A stretch of DNA of 64,000 nt. It comes from Cruorifilaria tuberocauda (Eukaryota; Nematoda; Chromadorea; Rhabditida; Onchocercidae). The notes under the pieces were generated by a model. The model saw only the letters and a list, made by a program, of their open reading frames with translations. It was not told the origin of the DNA and searched no databases. Within the stretch, counting starts at the first letter, position 1. Every line of letters starts with the position of its first letter. Below, in pieces: positions 50,171 through 63,690 of the stretch. The stretch lies in the NCBI GenBank assembly GCA_013365365.1, contig JABVXU010000136.1:62001-126000 (forward strand), given 5' to 3'. The position numbers and the translations under genes were made by a program.

Positions 50171-53100
50171 TTATTTTTTATTAACTAACTGCATCAGACC
50201 GTCAGTTGAATGAGACTTGGGGCGTTCGAGTGGAAGGCCCATAGCACGAGACCATATCATCTGCGATAAACACCCGAGTGCACGTGACACACCAAAAAGT
50301 ACTGTATAAAAAGACATCTCTTTCATACCATAATATTGTAGCAATACTCCAGAATGTGCATCCACATTGGGCCATGGGTTTTTAGCCTAAAATAATTTTA
50401 ACTCATGTGTTTAAAAATATATATCCGATCATGCCACTTTAATGGTTCCTTTAAACTACAAATAAACAACAACCTACTCTAGAAAATTCGATCACAAATT
50501 TAAAACACTCTTTTAAGTTTTCATGTCTGCATCATACCTTTCCTTGTTTCAAAAGGATGTCAGGCGTAAATTCGTAAAGTTTTGAAACCAAATGGAACAT
50601 TGGGTCTTTTGGAAGATGCTTCAATGCAAATTCCCGCTGACAAGTGTATCGTGGGTCTGTTTTACGCAACACAGCATGGCCATAGCCTGGGACTACCTGA
50701 AATAACAGTATTTAGAATTCGGAATGTTACTGAGATTCGGTAGCACTGATTTGTATTCTTGTGAAATTTGCAAAATCATCTCAAGGATTATGTTAAAATT
50801 CCACCTGCCCACTCTTCAAATGATTCCATATCCAGTCGCACAACTGCTGATCGCTGTAATTTTCGCCTAATTCATTTCTGCACTTTGTTAAGAACACCAG
50901 CACCTAAAGTTCAGAAAATAAAAATATGGTCGAAAACTTCGTGGTTTTGCAAACAATATTATTTGAGAAGTAACTGAATGAATGACCGATGAAGTAACAA
51001 GACAATTCCAATTACAATCAGCAAAAGAAGGCTATCGATATATGAAAAAATTGATCAAATCAAAGCGATAGTTTATTTAAAATTTATTTTTTTAAGTTTT
51101 ATTTTTGTCAATTTTTTGTCACTTTTTAACTCGGGAATGCTTATTTCACAGTTGAATAAAAGTTATTATTTAGTCAATCTTATCTGTAATATAGAATAAA
51201 TACTAGAAGAATTATATAATAAGCAGTAGGTGTCAGAGTGAAAAATAAATAACAATTTTTTATCTTTACTCGATTTTTCTCAGAGTTAAAAGCGCATTAT
51301 TGAATGAAACAAGTAAATCTGCAAGTAGCAGAAAAATGGAATAAAGCGGTCGATCAATAGGTATCTTCGGGGAAAAAAACCTTGTAACAAATATATTCGA
51401 GGCAAATGGCTAGTAGTTTGTAACTGAATAAAATGAACCTCTTGATTAGCCAGACCATGTAGCGGTCCAGCAAGCCCAGCCATAGCAGCTGAGAACGATA
51501 GATATGGATCTGATAAAGCTGAACTGACTAAATGTGATGTATGTGCAGAAACGTTACCGCCTTCGTGATCACTATGGATTGTGAGATACAAACGCATAAG
51601 TTCAGTGAACTTTGGATCCTTGAAACCAAGCATTGATGTAAAATTGGCAGACCAATCATCCGATGAATTAACTACACTTGCTAATGTACCTGAAATTTCC
51701 AAATTCGACTTCCCGAAAATTTTCAATTTTTTGAAAATCACTGAATAGATATTTTCTCAGAAAATCAGATTGAATTTTGTTGTTAAATGGTAAATTCTAT
51801 TTTTTATTCTCAACAAAATGGTATACTATTTTATGCTTGCAATTTCTCAGTTCATCAGCTTTATTTAACTTCTGCAGAAACTTACCATCTCTATATAAAT
51901 TTCGGTAAATAAGTGCAGCGATTGTAGGTAATTTTGCAAGAAGTTTCATAGCATCATCGTATATAAACTCCCAATATATCGCTTTTTTTACTCCTTTACT
52001 GTAAGCCTAAAAACATATTACACGCCTGACGAAAAACAAAACAACTGAAAGGATAGCACCTTTCACAGAGAAGTAATATGCCTCTTTCTCTAACCACTCC
52101 TTCTGCACTCCGAATCAAAGATCTCCTTATTTCTTAAATGTTAAATTCACATCATTATTACCTGTAGTATAAATCAGTTCTATAAATATGAAATTCTCAG
52201 TTGTTTCTTAACCTTAACTGTTCCTTAACTACAACAGTTCCTTAAAAGTAAAAATATTGAGATTCACCAAAGCAAATTTACATTTAAATAGAACAAATAT
52301 AAAAAATTTTGTCCATACATACTTCGGCAAATTTGCTTTCGCAGTTAAGAGCAGCGATAGCTGAAACAAACTGCGCCATAGGGTGTAAATTGTGGGGAAA
52401 ATTACAAATCATTTGTTCGACATGCTTCGGTAGATCTGCATGAGCGGCCCACTCCTTACTGAAATCATGAAAAAAATTGTTTGAAAATTTTATTAAGCAG
52501 TTCACAGAAATTTTTCAGTCAATACAAGTGAACCAAAACACTTTCAAAAACTTGTGCTTCTTTGAATCCGACTAAATTTTCCTGCTAAGAACTTCAATGA
52601 GATGCAACAAAATCGAGAAAAATGAGAGATCGTTGCTGTAAAATTTCATAAGATTGCTGAAGTGTCTGTTTGAGAACAAAAATTGGCCGCTAGATTATCA
52701 AAATATATTTAACAATAGTAAACACAGTTAAATAAAAATATCAAAAACCTAAAGAAATGGCTGTGTTTCTTAATTTTCACAATCACAGTAGTGACCACAT
52801 GAATTTCAATATCAGTTAGATTTTTAAGTTTGAAAAATTTAATTAACTTGAAGCAGTTAAAAAGCTGACAACTAACAAAGTACCTGATTGTTGTAGTTTG
52901 TGCTTCGTTCGGAATATCACCAGTGCACAACAGCCACCAAATCCCCTCCGGTAGTGGTTCCTCGCCTCCTTTTGCTTTAGGCAACAATTTTTGGCATTCC
53001 GGTATAGAATAACCACGGAAACGTATACCTTCTTCTGGATCTAACACAGATGTCTCAGTCACTAAAGCCTGAAAATTGATTGAATTTTGAAGTAAACTTT

Positions 53101-54122
53101 TTTGATTTTTTATATCACTGCTACTGCTGAAGTTATAGTGATGTCCCTGAAGACTGTGTATAAATACATTTGCAAACTTTTATCAATAAATTATAATTTT
53201 TAACCGAAGTTATTATACATATCAGAACTTTGAACGCATAAATAACAACTCGAATAATGAAATACGGTTGTAAAAACCGCCTTTACTTTTTTCAGTCATC
53301 AACACTATTTTGAATCTGCATATAAATGATAGCAGTCACCTATAAATGTAAATTCCAGAAGCATATAATATATCAATTCCTTAATAAAATACTTAAAATA
53401 TAAATTAAAAAACCTTCAAAGTTCGCATTCCACCATAAAGCATATCTACAGTTACATTTTGAATTACTGTTGCACCATGCTGTTTTCGAAATTCTCGGAC
53501 TTTCTCATTGTGAATAGAAATTTTCTGTGCCAACGCCTGGAATAATCAAGAGAAGTGAAACTCAGGAAAACGATCGTTTCCAGCAAGTAATTCCAAAATC
53601 TTTTGAAATTTTGAAAAATTTTAGTAGCAAAAGCCAAAATTATTTGCGGACTAATAATTTGGTCTGGTAAAAGTGCTTTCATTTGAACTATTTAAATGAA
53701 GAAAAACGATTAGATACGAAATGTTACTGAAATTCCTGGAAACTATACTTGGATAATGTTGAAATATCTGAACTACAAGGATTAAAAAGATGAAAAACTG
53801 ACTTCTTTGAGATTTGTTGTTGAAGCCACTGTTGAATATTGAAAACATGCTGCCAAACTCTGTAGTTGTTAGAGATAAACCATAAATTTTTCAGGAATCA
53901 GAAATTTTATCAAAGACATATTCTTTCTTTTCCGGTATAGGGAACCCATGCTATTATTGGCCCCCAAATAGATTATAAAATGGAAGTTTATGCAAGAGAA
54001 TCTAAACACCTCCATGAATGCATGCATCAAAATGTAATTTTAATATGTAATTGATTTAAATCAGTGCTACATACTTTTAACTGATATTTCGCACAAACAC
54101 GAATTTTCGCAGTAAGAGCCAT
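50171..54122 (-). CDS. CS: Citrate synthase, mitochondrial
   Basis: Condenses oxaloacetate and acetyl-CoA to citrate, first step of the TCA cycle. Exons (transcript order): 54122-54075, 53859-53803, 53536-53414, 53068-52884, 52458-52323, 52006-51886, 51689-51439, 50903-50805, 50696-50538, 50386-50171; 464 codons (human 466). N-terminal [26 protein letters not shown].. is basic, Ala/Ser-rich and free of acids, a typical matrix presequence. Catalytic residues are seen: His in [15 protein letters not shown], His in [17 protein letters not shown], and Asp in [11 protein letters not shown]. Also [22 protein letters not shown] and [14 protein letters not shown]. An acceptor at 54168 lies 45 bases before the ATG, a possible trans-splice site. 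All introns are GT-AG. Nothing unusual in the enzyme itself. Confidence 0.97.
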
Positions 54123-55424
54123 AACATATATAGAGAACGTATGTTTCACACGAGAATTGAAGCAGAACTGAAATTTGAAATAATGAAAAACACAAAATGT
54201 GTGACGCGATCTGATAATACAAACTGTAATGACAATAATCTAACAGTTCCTAAATGGAATAATAGTAAGCAATTTCCATGTAAGACAAGTGTCTTATTAG
54301 GTTACTAGCTATATCTTGATTGCATTATGTTCTATTTTTGAACATATTAACATTTTCTGTTTAACGAATGTGAAAAGTGGCTACCATAAAACACGAAGAT
54401 GCGAAATGAATGGAGTAAGCGTTATTGAATGGACGTCTCTTCATAACCCTCTCTTAAACTTCTCTCACTTCATTTCTTCAGTGTAAAATGCTATTTGTGA
54501 AAATGAGAAGTGATCAGTCTACGTGTATTTACTCAAAAGGACACTTACACGGACATATCGGCAAAACCTAAAAACATGATTAAATGCATAAGAGGCCAGA
54601 TGTTCTTTGCTTTACAGATTTCTCTCCTGCATATCTCTATCCTTTACCATCCACTTATCTATTGTAAGTTTAAACAGTTCTTTGTTGGTGTACCGCTCAA
54701 TGAACAGTTCCTCACTTGAGAAAAATGCCACACTGACATGACGAGCGACAATAGTAGCAAGAGAGAAGGATCAAATACCCATCAAAGGGGAATATAAAGG
54801 AAGACTTGGAGAAGACCGTTCATTCCATCATCAACAAACTTCAATTTCGAAAACATTGCAGTGGTATCGACAGTCTCAAGCATACATACAGTCTCTCTAT
54901 CGTTTAATTTGTAGTACAATGTTGGGTCAATATAATGATACTGTCTATAATATCATACAAGATCAGACTGTCATCGACGTAACAAGGTACGAGAAGAAAA
55001 GTTCCAATCCATGCATACAAGTAAAAGATCAACATCAGAAAAAGAGATTTCTCGAAGAGGCAGTAGAGAGAGGAACTGAATGTCCGAAGAATTCTATAAA
55101 TATCTCATTTTCAATCACTGATATATTCAGTCTTGTTAAACAAGAACTATCAAAATGTATCCTAGCAGAACAGAAACAAACATTTTATTTAATGTGTGTT
55201 CACAAACTCTTCTGCTTCTTTTTTTAAGACACTTGTGAAACACTTCTTCCTTAAGAAGTATATGAAATTCAAGTAGACACGTAATGCATACAACTAACAT
55301 TAATTTAACGTACGTGTAATTGTGCGGATAAAAAAATAGCATATTAGGAATTACAGAATTAACGGAAGAGCGAAAAATAATGGGTCAGTTAACAGCACAC
55401 AATACTACTGATAACGCGTTGGCG

Positions 55425-55640
55425 TCAAGGAAGCAACGCCTCCACTCGCACATACGCACATAAACACACAGACAGACATACACGTACAAACACATCTATA
55501 GACAGACAGGCCAGACGTGCAGAGAAGTACACGGAGGTATGCGCACTGTCACATACCAATAAACAGACAGACATATGTGCGATACAAAGATTCACATGGA
55601 GGTGACGTGCGTCTGTGGAAGTAGACAGGGTAGGTAGAGG
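55425..55640. repeat. CA/GACA-rich simple sequence with elevated GC
   Basis: Degenerate mixture of CACA, ACAGACAG, CACGTAC and GTGCG motifs, GC-richer than the surroundings. It stands out from the flanking AT-rich DNA. Confidence 0.7.
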
Positions 55641-55793
55641 AAGGTTGAGAGTAATCTTTTTCACTGATCAGTGATTTTTGTCGTCTCCGAATGTAGTGGT
55701 CAGCTGGACAGTTCTCTTCTACGATCACTTCATTCGTCATTGCTCTGTTGAACGAACAGTTTGACTTGCACTGATAAGGATGACTGAGAAAGG

Positions 55794-55823
55794 AAGGTCA
55801 CGCACGCCAAGGTCACGCACGCT
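55794..55823 (+). promoter_or_regulatory. Tandem 15-bp repeat with two AAGGTCA half-sites
   Basis: AAGGTCACGCACGCC followed directly by AAGGTCACGCACGCT. AAGGTCA is the core recognition sequence of monomer-binding nuclear receptors (FTZ-F1/ERR types), and the second copy is preceded by CC, giving the extended YCAAGGTCA form. Function is inferred only from the motif. Confidence 0.4.
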
Positions 55824-58800
55824 GAACGATTGGATTGAAGAGTGGAAAGGAAGTGATAATTACTTCACAACTAGATCTCGCCGATTTCTCTCGTCACTTT
55901 TGCATATACAGTCGCTTCTTGTTGCAACATGCCTTTCTCAAATGATTATTTCCATGGAAAAAAATTCTCACTGAACCCCCCTTTTTCTTGCTCTTTCCCA
56001 AGCCCAGTAATCATCACCCATTTCAAATTTCACTTAAAAACTATCTACACTCTCTTAAGGGAAGCTTACCCATCCACGCTGCTTATACTTGCAAAAAAGT
56101 TTCTTACGTCGCCTAAACCAAGCAAACATCGTAGTGGCCTTGATCATCCCGCGATGATGATTTCTTGATAATCGGGGACAAACAAGCCATATTTGCATAA
56201 TTTGCAAATTGCCGAGATAAATTTGCCCAATAGCTTGAGATTGATTTCGAATAATTTTATCCAAAATAGGTGCATTTATCACCACTGTAAGACGAAACGT
56301 ATTCCACTGACTGATCGGATCAGATTGCTGTTTTATTTCATTTTCAGGAAGCTCGGAGAATATTACCGCCGAATGTCAGAACTACTGCGCATTTTTTTGT
56401 TTGGAATTCGGAATGAATCGTTAGCGATCATTAGGAGTCCATGTTAGATATGAGTTATCTTACCAAGTCTTTTTCCGTGAAGTTTCGTGAAAATTACGAC
56501 AATTCAAATTGTATTGATCGAAATGTGAGAAAAGTCGCTAGATAGGAATGATTTTCAGTTTTACAGTTGAATTTGTTTTCCTTTTTACTTATAGATGGAA
56601 AACTTGTTCTTTTTTGGAATTGTTGACGTAAGCTGATAGTATATGAAATGTACGCAACAACAATGGAATTAATTGAAAGTTATCATTTCAAAACATTGTG
56701 CTTCATTGCAATAGCAATCGGTGATAACAGTGCTTTCGAGCTTATTTATTTAAAAGAGCTAGAAAAAATTTAACTTGTAAATAAATGAAAAGAAGGAGAA
56801 ACATTTATCCATTCCAATCTGATCACTTGACCTCGCCATTAAGATAGTAATTAATTTCGCAAATCACGTGATATCTTTCTCTTTAATGAATAGATAAAAA
56901 ATAATGTGTTAATTTTTGCCTCAATTATCAAAAAGAATAACGGATAATTATCTTTTTGGGAAAAGAAATCTGGATCTGGAAACTGGATTGAGATTTTTTC
57001 CATGAAAAATTATTATTATGTTAGGCTTCTCAATAATTTCTGACATTGATAAATTCTCGAGATGACGTGAATCAGCGGGTCATTTAAACTGGAACGATGA
57101 ATGATTGGGACGGTGAAACAAGTTAAATTAATGAATATCACTGATAATGTTATTGGAAAATTGATTCCAACCAGCTGATCTATAAGCGGAATGATTTCGA
57201 CAATTTTTCGAAAAATCTATTTTTGTCAGGAATTCATCAAACTTCCTTAGCCGAGATTGTTATTTGATATTTAAACAGACAATAGGCATATTTTTTCTGG
57301 AATTTTCGGAAAATTGAAATTTGCAGTTTCTTTCATAAAATTTTGTCAAAAGATAACGCCTCTGTCTCTTAACTAATTGAGAAGTATCAATTAATCATTG
57401 GTAAGAATTGCAACAAGTTGAGATCAATTCAGCAATATTCTGAACTCTTTAGAAATTCCGGTATTGGTGAATTCAGCTGCTGAGAAAATTTTGTTAACAA
57501 ATAAAAGTATCCGGAAAATCAGGTGTTCAGTAACGAATTCTTGCTTATACCGCAAACGTGTACATTTATATTTTTGAATTTATTTATGCGGAAAAAAACT
57601 ATTGAAGAAAAAGAAATTTGAAACTTTGGGATTTGAATTTTTGTCTTTTGTTTGCTATCCAATCTATCATTATGCTTATTAATGAATTATCAGTTGATGA
57701 ATCATCAATTGATTGCTAGCATGTTATCAGCTATAGTGATGCCTTGATTGAAAAACTATTAAAATGATTTTAAATGTATGACACTGCTTGAATCATTTAT
57801 GTTAGGGATTATCATTTTTTTTCTACTCTTAAATTTTCAATTAAGTGATACAAACTAAGAATATTTTGCAACTTAGCAAATAATGACACTATCCCGGTGA
57901 CCTTGTCAATAAATCATTCTCGCCCCGATATATCTCGATTTATCGGCTTAGTTTTTGTCAAAGCAATAAAGATGTAAAATTTGATCATTTTGAGTTATTG
58001 ATCATTTTTTGAGACATATATTCTCATTTAAATTTGTAAATGAGAGAAATTTGTGTTAGTAAATCCTTCAGTTACTATCGCATACTAAAAAATGGAAATT
58101 AGAAGACAAAACTGAAGAGTGGAAAGCCGAAACTGTTATGGAATAACTGAAATAAATGAATTAAAATAACAAATTCAAGCATCTGGCAGAGTAGTAACAA
58201 ACTTTTATTTTTAGAAGCTTCAATTCAAAATTGAATTCATTTCACTCTTATTTCATTTTCTCTCTATGCGCTTTGACTTGATATAATTACTATAATTTAG
58301 TTAATTCGGCACTTGCAAAAAAGTAATAAATCTAAAATAGCGAATTCTTGTAACCTATTGTAGCTCCTATCAATTTATCAAATTACGATTAAAAAGTTCA
58401 AGCTTAATTGTAATTACCGAATTTGAGGCAAATATTATTTCGGTTGTGGAATAATTTATTGTTATAATACTTCTTTTTCATGATATGATTTTTTCTCAGA
58501 AATCAAATCTCCTCTGATGAACAAATTGAATTTCAGATCTTATTACAATAACAAACATTACCATAACAGTCAGTGAAACATATTTTCAGTGATATAAATT
58601 AACAATCATTAAAAATGAAGAGCATTTAAAAACATGAATGTTATATGGATCTTTTTTATAGATAGTTTTGAAGATAAAGTTTCGGAGAAAATTTAATGCA
58701 CATTTTTTAGAAATTGTTGAACTTGTCAAACGCCTTAACCATCACCAAATAATTTTGTATTTTCAAAAAGAACCTAATTTAGTTCTGCCTGAACGGACAC

Positions 58801-60049
58801 ACAAAATTTTACAGTTCCATGAAATGATATAATGAAAAACAACGGTATTGGAAAGAAGATGAAATAAACTGTCAACTTATGAATTTCCGGCCCATTTAGC
58901 AGTTGCTATCTTCGTTACTTTTTTTCTTTTCTTAAATGTAATAATCAACTATGTTCTGAAAGTTTTTTAATGCAAATTTTTATAAAAAGAATTAATTGAA
59001 CAGAGAAAGCAATTGGAATTGCTCATAACTTTTTTCCTAAAGTAAAATTGAAAAGTATTATTTAAAAAGGTATATTTAGATTACCGATGAGTTTTCTTAC
59101 ACACCTTTAGTCCAGCGAAGAAAACCATGACTATCAGATATAAATTTTTATAATTATTCTTATTATCAGGCCCTAAAATTCCAACACGCTTTGAATTTAT
59201 TCTTTAACCGTTTGTAATCTTGCGATCTATTTTCAAATTATTTTATGCAATATAAACAAATTGTATGAATTACTATTCGAACAAAAAAACTTTTCTGAAT
59301 TTCAATTACTTACTTAAGAGAAAACACCTTTTTCAGTACCGCAAATACAATTTTTCTTGCATCATTTTAAGATTACGTAATATTTGATTAGTTTCAATCG
59401 AAGTTTTGAGGAAAGATAGATCGGTTTGAAACGTTCAAATCTGAATTCATGTTTGAAATGGATAACGATTAGTGTCCATTAACAATTCTTGGTCTTTTAT
59501 TTCAATAAAATGCATTTTCGAATATGTGATCACTGTTTAACAGATTTTCCGGGATTTCTATTAATTAAAAAAATGAAATATTTCATTGTTTTCTGTTCGA
59601 ATTTCATGATTAACATGAAAAGATCTTTTTCAAAAGCATTTGTTTTTTCCTATTTTTATCTTAATTTTACTTTATACGTTTGATGGAAAAGTTCGCGTCA
59701 AAAACGTGAAATTTCATCACTTTGAAAAAGATGAGAGGAGAAGGACAATAAGAGTTCATTTTTTCTATAATTAGGATATTCCATAATTGGGTAGAATGTT
59801 AGGACGGTTTTTCTATAATTAGACACTGAATGAAAAGAAAGAATAGTTACGTTAATTTTTTCAGGCTAGCAGGGAAATGATATGTTCATTCTCTTTAAGT
59901 CAATAAAGAAGTTGCCTACTTCAAAATATTAAAGGATGCTTATATTTATTACTTGTAAAGTAAAATTATGCTCACAAGTAACAGTTATTTTAATAATATT
60001 TATCATAATATTGATGCGATAAAAATTTATTCATCCAAAATTTTACACT

Positions 60050-60101
<52 letters not shown>
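60050..60101 (+). repeat. (ACA)n / (CAA)n trinucleotide microsatellite
   Basis: About 17 uninterrupted units followed by ACAGAACAGAGCAG. Not in a supported coding frame. Confidence 0.97.
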
Positions 60102-62689
60102 GAACAGAGCAGAAATTATTGCCGATTTAACTCGCTTCATTCAACCATCATCAATGACGCGCAACAAACCCGATTATCATTTTTGGAATTTATTAATTCG
60201 CTGCTTTACTTATGCGAGAATAGTGGCCATGACAAAAGAAGAAAAGTGACCTTCCCAAAGCCTGAAAAACCCGTAATTCCCGATATTTCTACCGTCCATT
60301 CAATCATTTTCACATCTATAACCCTCAATTTTCATTTTCATACTTTCTTCCTCTCCTTTTGCTTACAATTGCAAAATTTTTATTTTAAATAAAAGGTTTA
60401 TCTGTTAGCTTTTTTAAACTCTCAACTCTTTTCAACTTCGCCCTTTCTTCTATCTCCCCGCATTTTGCCCTCTTCCTGCCCCTCTTTCCCCGCTTTTTTG
60501 GTCGTCACCTTCTGCTGATCAATTAATTCATAGTTCAACTTCTCTAAAAGAGATCAATTAAACTATCTTCTTACGATTACTTAACAACAGGCCATGTTTT
60601 TCCATTTCTTTTTTTTCTTCGAATTACAATTCTCGAAAATGAGCAACGAAGGCGTTCAATGGAGCGTTTCATTGCTCTTCAATTATATTATTATGCATAT
60701 CATCTTTAGATTGTTTGATATATACAAATTAAATAAATTCGTTGCTATCATTTTCATTTCTCCCTCTTTTCCTTCTTCCCCTCTCTGTCTCTCGCTATCT
60801 CTTTTCTCTATCCCCTTTTAAGGTAAAGGTTAATCTATTCGATATATAATTTTAATTCGTATAATTATCAATTATCATTATGATAAACATATGTAATACT
60901 CATAATACTAAAATTGTACATCATATAGAAAAGTTCTGGTGGTACCTGCTTTAATTCCATTTTATTTTTTACAATTTCAAATTTTTTCCAAATTTTGAAA
61001 TATTAAATTAAACATTCCATTAGATTATTCATATCTTAATGATAAAACATAGGACAGAAGATTAGATTAGTATAGTGATAAGATTAATAAAATGAACATT
61101 CTTCAAAAAATGATATTTCATTCACTGACAGATGCAATATCACTTTATCATTTTTGTAATTGTGATATGAATTTCAAAATGACAAATGATTAGTTACATT
61201 TATCAATGATGATGTTTGGGAGGGGCAGTGATAAAAGTTTGAACTATCCCTTTCATCGTCATCAGAACTTTCAACTGTCCCATTTTCCATCCCCACTCCA
61301 CTTTCACCAATTCCATCACTAACCTCTTTCTAAATGATCAGGTGAAAACTCAAGCTAATATCGTCTCGATTCTCTTTTATCATTTTCCAATTTTTATTTC
61401 TACTATTTGATTCAATTCTTTTTTTCACAGTTTTTTTCTTTTTGAAATTTCTCATCTAAATACAAATATAAATACATGTTCCTATATACACTTCTTTACC
61501 TTTCTGATAATGTATCATTTAGATTAAATGATTCTCAACTAATCGATTTCCCTCATATCTTATAAAATCCAGTTTAAACAAAAAATTACTTAAGGTCAAA
61601 ATCAGAGCAATTTCCAAGTTCGAAACGATCAAGCATACTGATTACTCAAGCCATATCAATATCAAATATCCATTTAGATATGCTTCATATTAAACGATTT
61701 AAAATTCCCCTCAATCGTCTTTACACTTTTTATTTTTTTGCTTAATCTTCGATAAAATCTAGGTTTTAAAATCAAGTTTTTCCTTTGTTGTCTTCTTTTG
61801 TTGTTTTACTCGGCTTATTTATAAGTGTAATAATAAATCAAAACTGTTTGCTGTAAAAATGAAAGTATAAATAAGTATCGGCACTAACTTCTATAGTTTT
61901 CTAAAAGAATTGCTAACATACTTTCGTTACAATTTTAACTTCAAATTGACATTTGATCAAGTTGTTCTAAATAGTAATGAATTCTATTTGCGCTATATTT
62001 CATATTTCAATTAGTGATGGCTGAGAAAATTATGATAACATATCATAGTAATGAATGTTTTTTAAAAAAGGAATATTTGCAACAGCGTGTTGGCAGAAAT
62101 TTTAATGATAAGGAGATTCTGCTGGCATGATTGTTCAAATTTGCAAATTTGTCTGTAAGCAAGTTGACGAAAATTTTCAAATTAAATTATCCTTCAAACG
62201 CGCTTTGGCAATTTATTCACGACGATTAATTCATTTCATTGTAAAAAGATGATAAATTGATATAAATTTATTGGTTGAAACAATTTCCCATCGTTTGATG
62301 AAAACATTCTTATCTTGCTATTTAAACAAAAGAAAAAAAGAGAAAAGTGGAAGTGGAAATGGAGGTTATAAGACCAATTCCATTTGATCGGAAAAGTTTA
62401 AAGTATCTGAATTCTCATTTTTTTTAATTGTTATTGAACACTCCAGCTAAAAAACGTGGTCTATACGTATGTCATTCTTCCCCTTGTCCATTATTCCTCA
62501 CTCATCAAACAACTTTTTCACTTTTCAAAGATCAGTTTCTTTTTTCAACAAATCTATCCTCAAATTCATTTCTCTTCTCACAAACAGACATACAGAACGA
62601 CACACACAGAGGTAAACTTATATACCGATAAATTTATTCTAAACGCACTTAATATCGAGAAACCATATTCGGTAACGACGGCGTGCATT

Positions 62690-62765
62690 TGCAACGTGCA
62701 TACATACACACGTGTATACACGTGCATACACTCACTCATGCATATACTTACCTGCACAGTGGTGC
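62690..62765. repeat. CATACACACGTG-type simple sequence
   Basis: Alternating purine-pyrimidine text rich in TACACACGTG and GTGCATAC, partly self-complementary. Confidence 0.7.
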
Positions 62766-63612
62766 ACGTATAGCTGATGATTAGTGGAAGTGGATAAGTT
62801 TGAATTGATCAAATCTTCACAGATAATAAATTAACTTAAGATTTCAGTAAGCTTCGTTGAGCTTTCACTGAACTATTTGCAAAAAATTTGTTCCTTTTAA
62901 AATTCTTTCCATATGCGAACGTTATACATTATAATCGAATAATTTTGTAATTTCATGTTTAGAACTTATCGCCTGATCATTAATTAATATAATTTAGGTG
63001 CAATGTTGATAATAATTATGAATGATTAATAATCAGTTGGAAAGGCAAGGAATTAATTGCTATAGCATCCAATATTGATTGTACCAACGAATTTTCTTCA
63101 GTGATAAAAAGGGAAAAAATTGTGTCAGTTACTTCCAACTTTCTCCTACCTTTTTCTTTCTTTTTTTCTTTTGAGTCGTTGTAAGAAAGAGAAATATTTC
63201 AACGTCAAATAAGTGCAATGCATGAAATGATCGACAACAGAACTGGTAATAACAGCAGTAATCGCTTTACTGCTACTCAGGTATCCTTCTGCTTTTCTAG
63301 AAAAAGGGAAATGTGGAACTTGGAAGAAAATCATCATAGATTGAAGAAGATTTTACAAGTTTAAGATCAGAATGTTGCTAACAAAAGTTGCTAGAACTGC
63401 AAAATAAACTTTTTAAACTAATTCAATTTAATTAAACTAATTTTTTAATTTAATTAAAGTGATTTATGCTATTGACGAGTTATTGTGAATAAGCGCAGTT
63501 GTTTATCAAGTAAAATAAGATACAATTGCTACACAGTATTTTTGTAAAACTAACAAAACACTTTTGTCTTCAATTAAATAAATTCTAAAATAATTTATCC
63601 TTTAACTTCCAG

Positions 63613-63690
63613 GTAACATTTCTATGTCAGGTATGTAATGAACTTGCTAGAGGTTATCATTTTGGAGCATTTACTTGTGAAGGATGCAAG
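63613..63690 (+). CDS. Nuclear hormone receptor, first DNA-binding zinc finger (internal exon, gene partial)
   Basis: Exon bounded by acceptor TTAACTTCCAG and donor AAG|GTAGGT, phase 0 at both ends. It reads [20 protein letters not shown] then TCEGCK. This has the C-x2-C...C-x2-C spacing of the first C4 finger and the P-box start TCEGCK at the splice site that often interrupts nuclear receptor fingers. [13 protein letters not shown] is close to the knirps/Egon-type fingers ([18 protein letters not shown] in fly knirps), rather than the HYG-V/L-x-TCEGC of most receptors. The second finger and any ligand domain should lie beyond position 64000; the 5' exon with the start codon was not found. 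Confidence 0.8.

Larger units (their letters stand above)
54123..63612. other. Gene-poor 9.5-kb region upstream of citrate synthase and the nuclear receptor
   Basis: No exon with recognisable homology on either strand. It holds a CA/GACA-rich and locally GC-richer segment (55425-55640), a tandem AAGGTCA repeat (55794-55823), a (CAA)n array (60050-60101), strongly pyrimidine-rich + strand DNA (60285-60530, 60755-60820) and a TACACACGTG-rich patch (62690-62765). The 124-codon open frame at 54856-55227 has no ATG or partner. This may be long 5' introns and regulatory DNA of the nuclear receptor gene. Confidence 0.5.

Noticed and set aside
54856..55227. 124-codon open frame on + upstream of citrate synthase
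   Set aside because: Starts with TTG, ends in a run of Phe from poly-T, and shows no domain. Its polar composition is mildly suggestive but not enough to call a gene.
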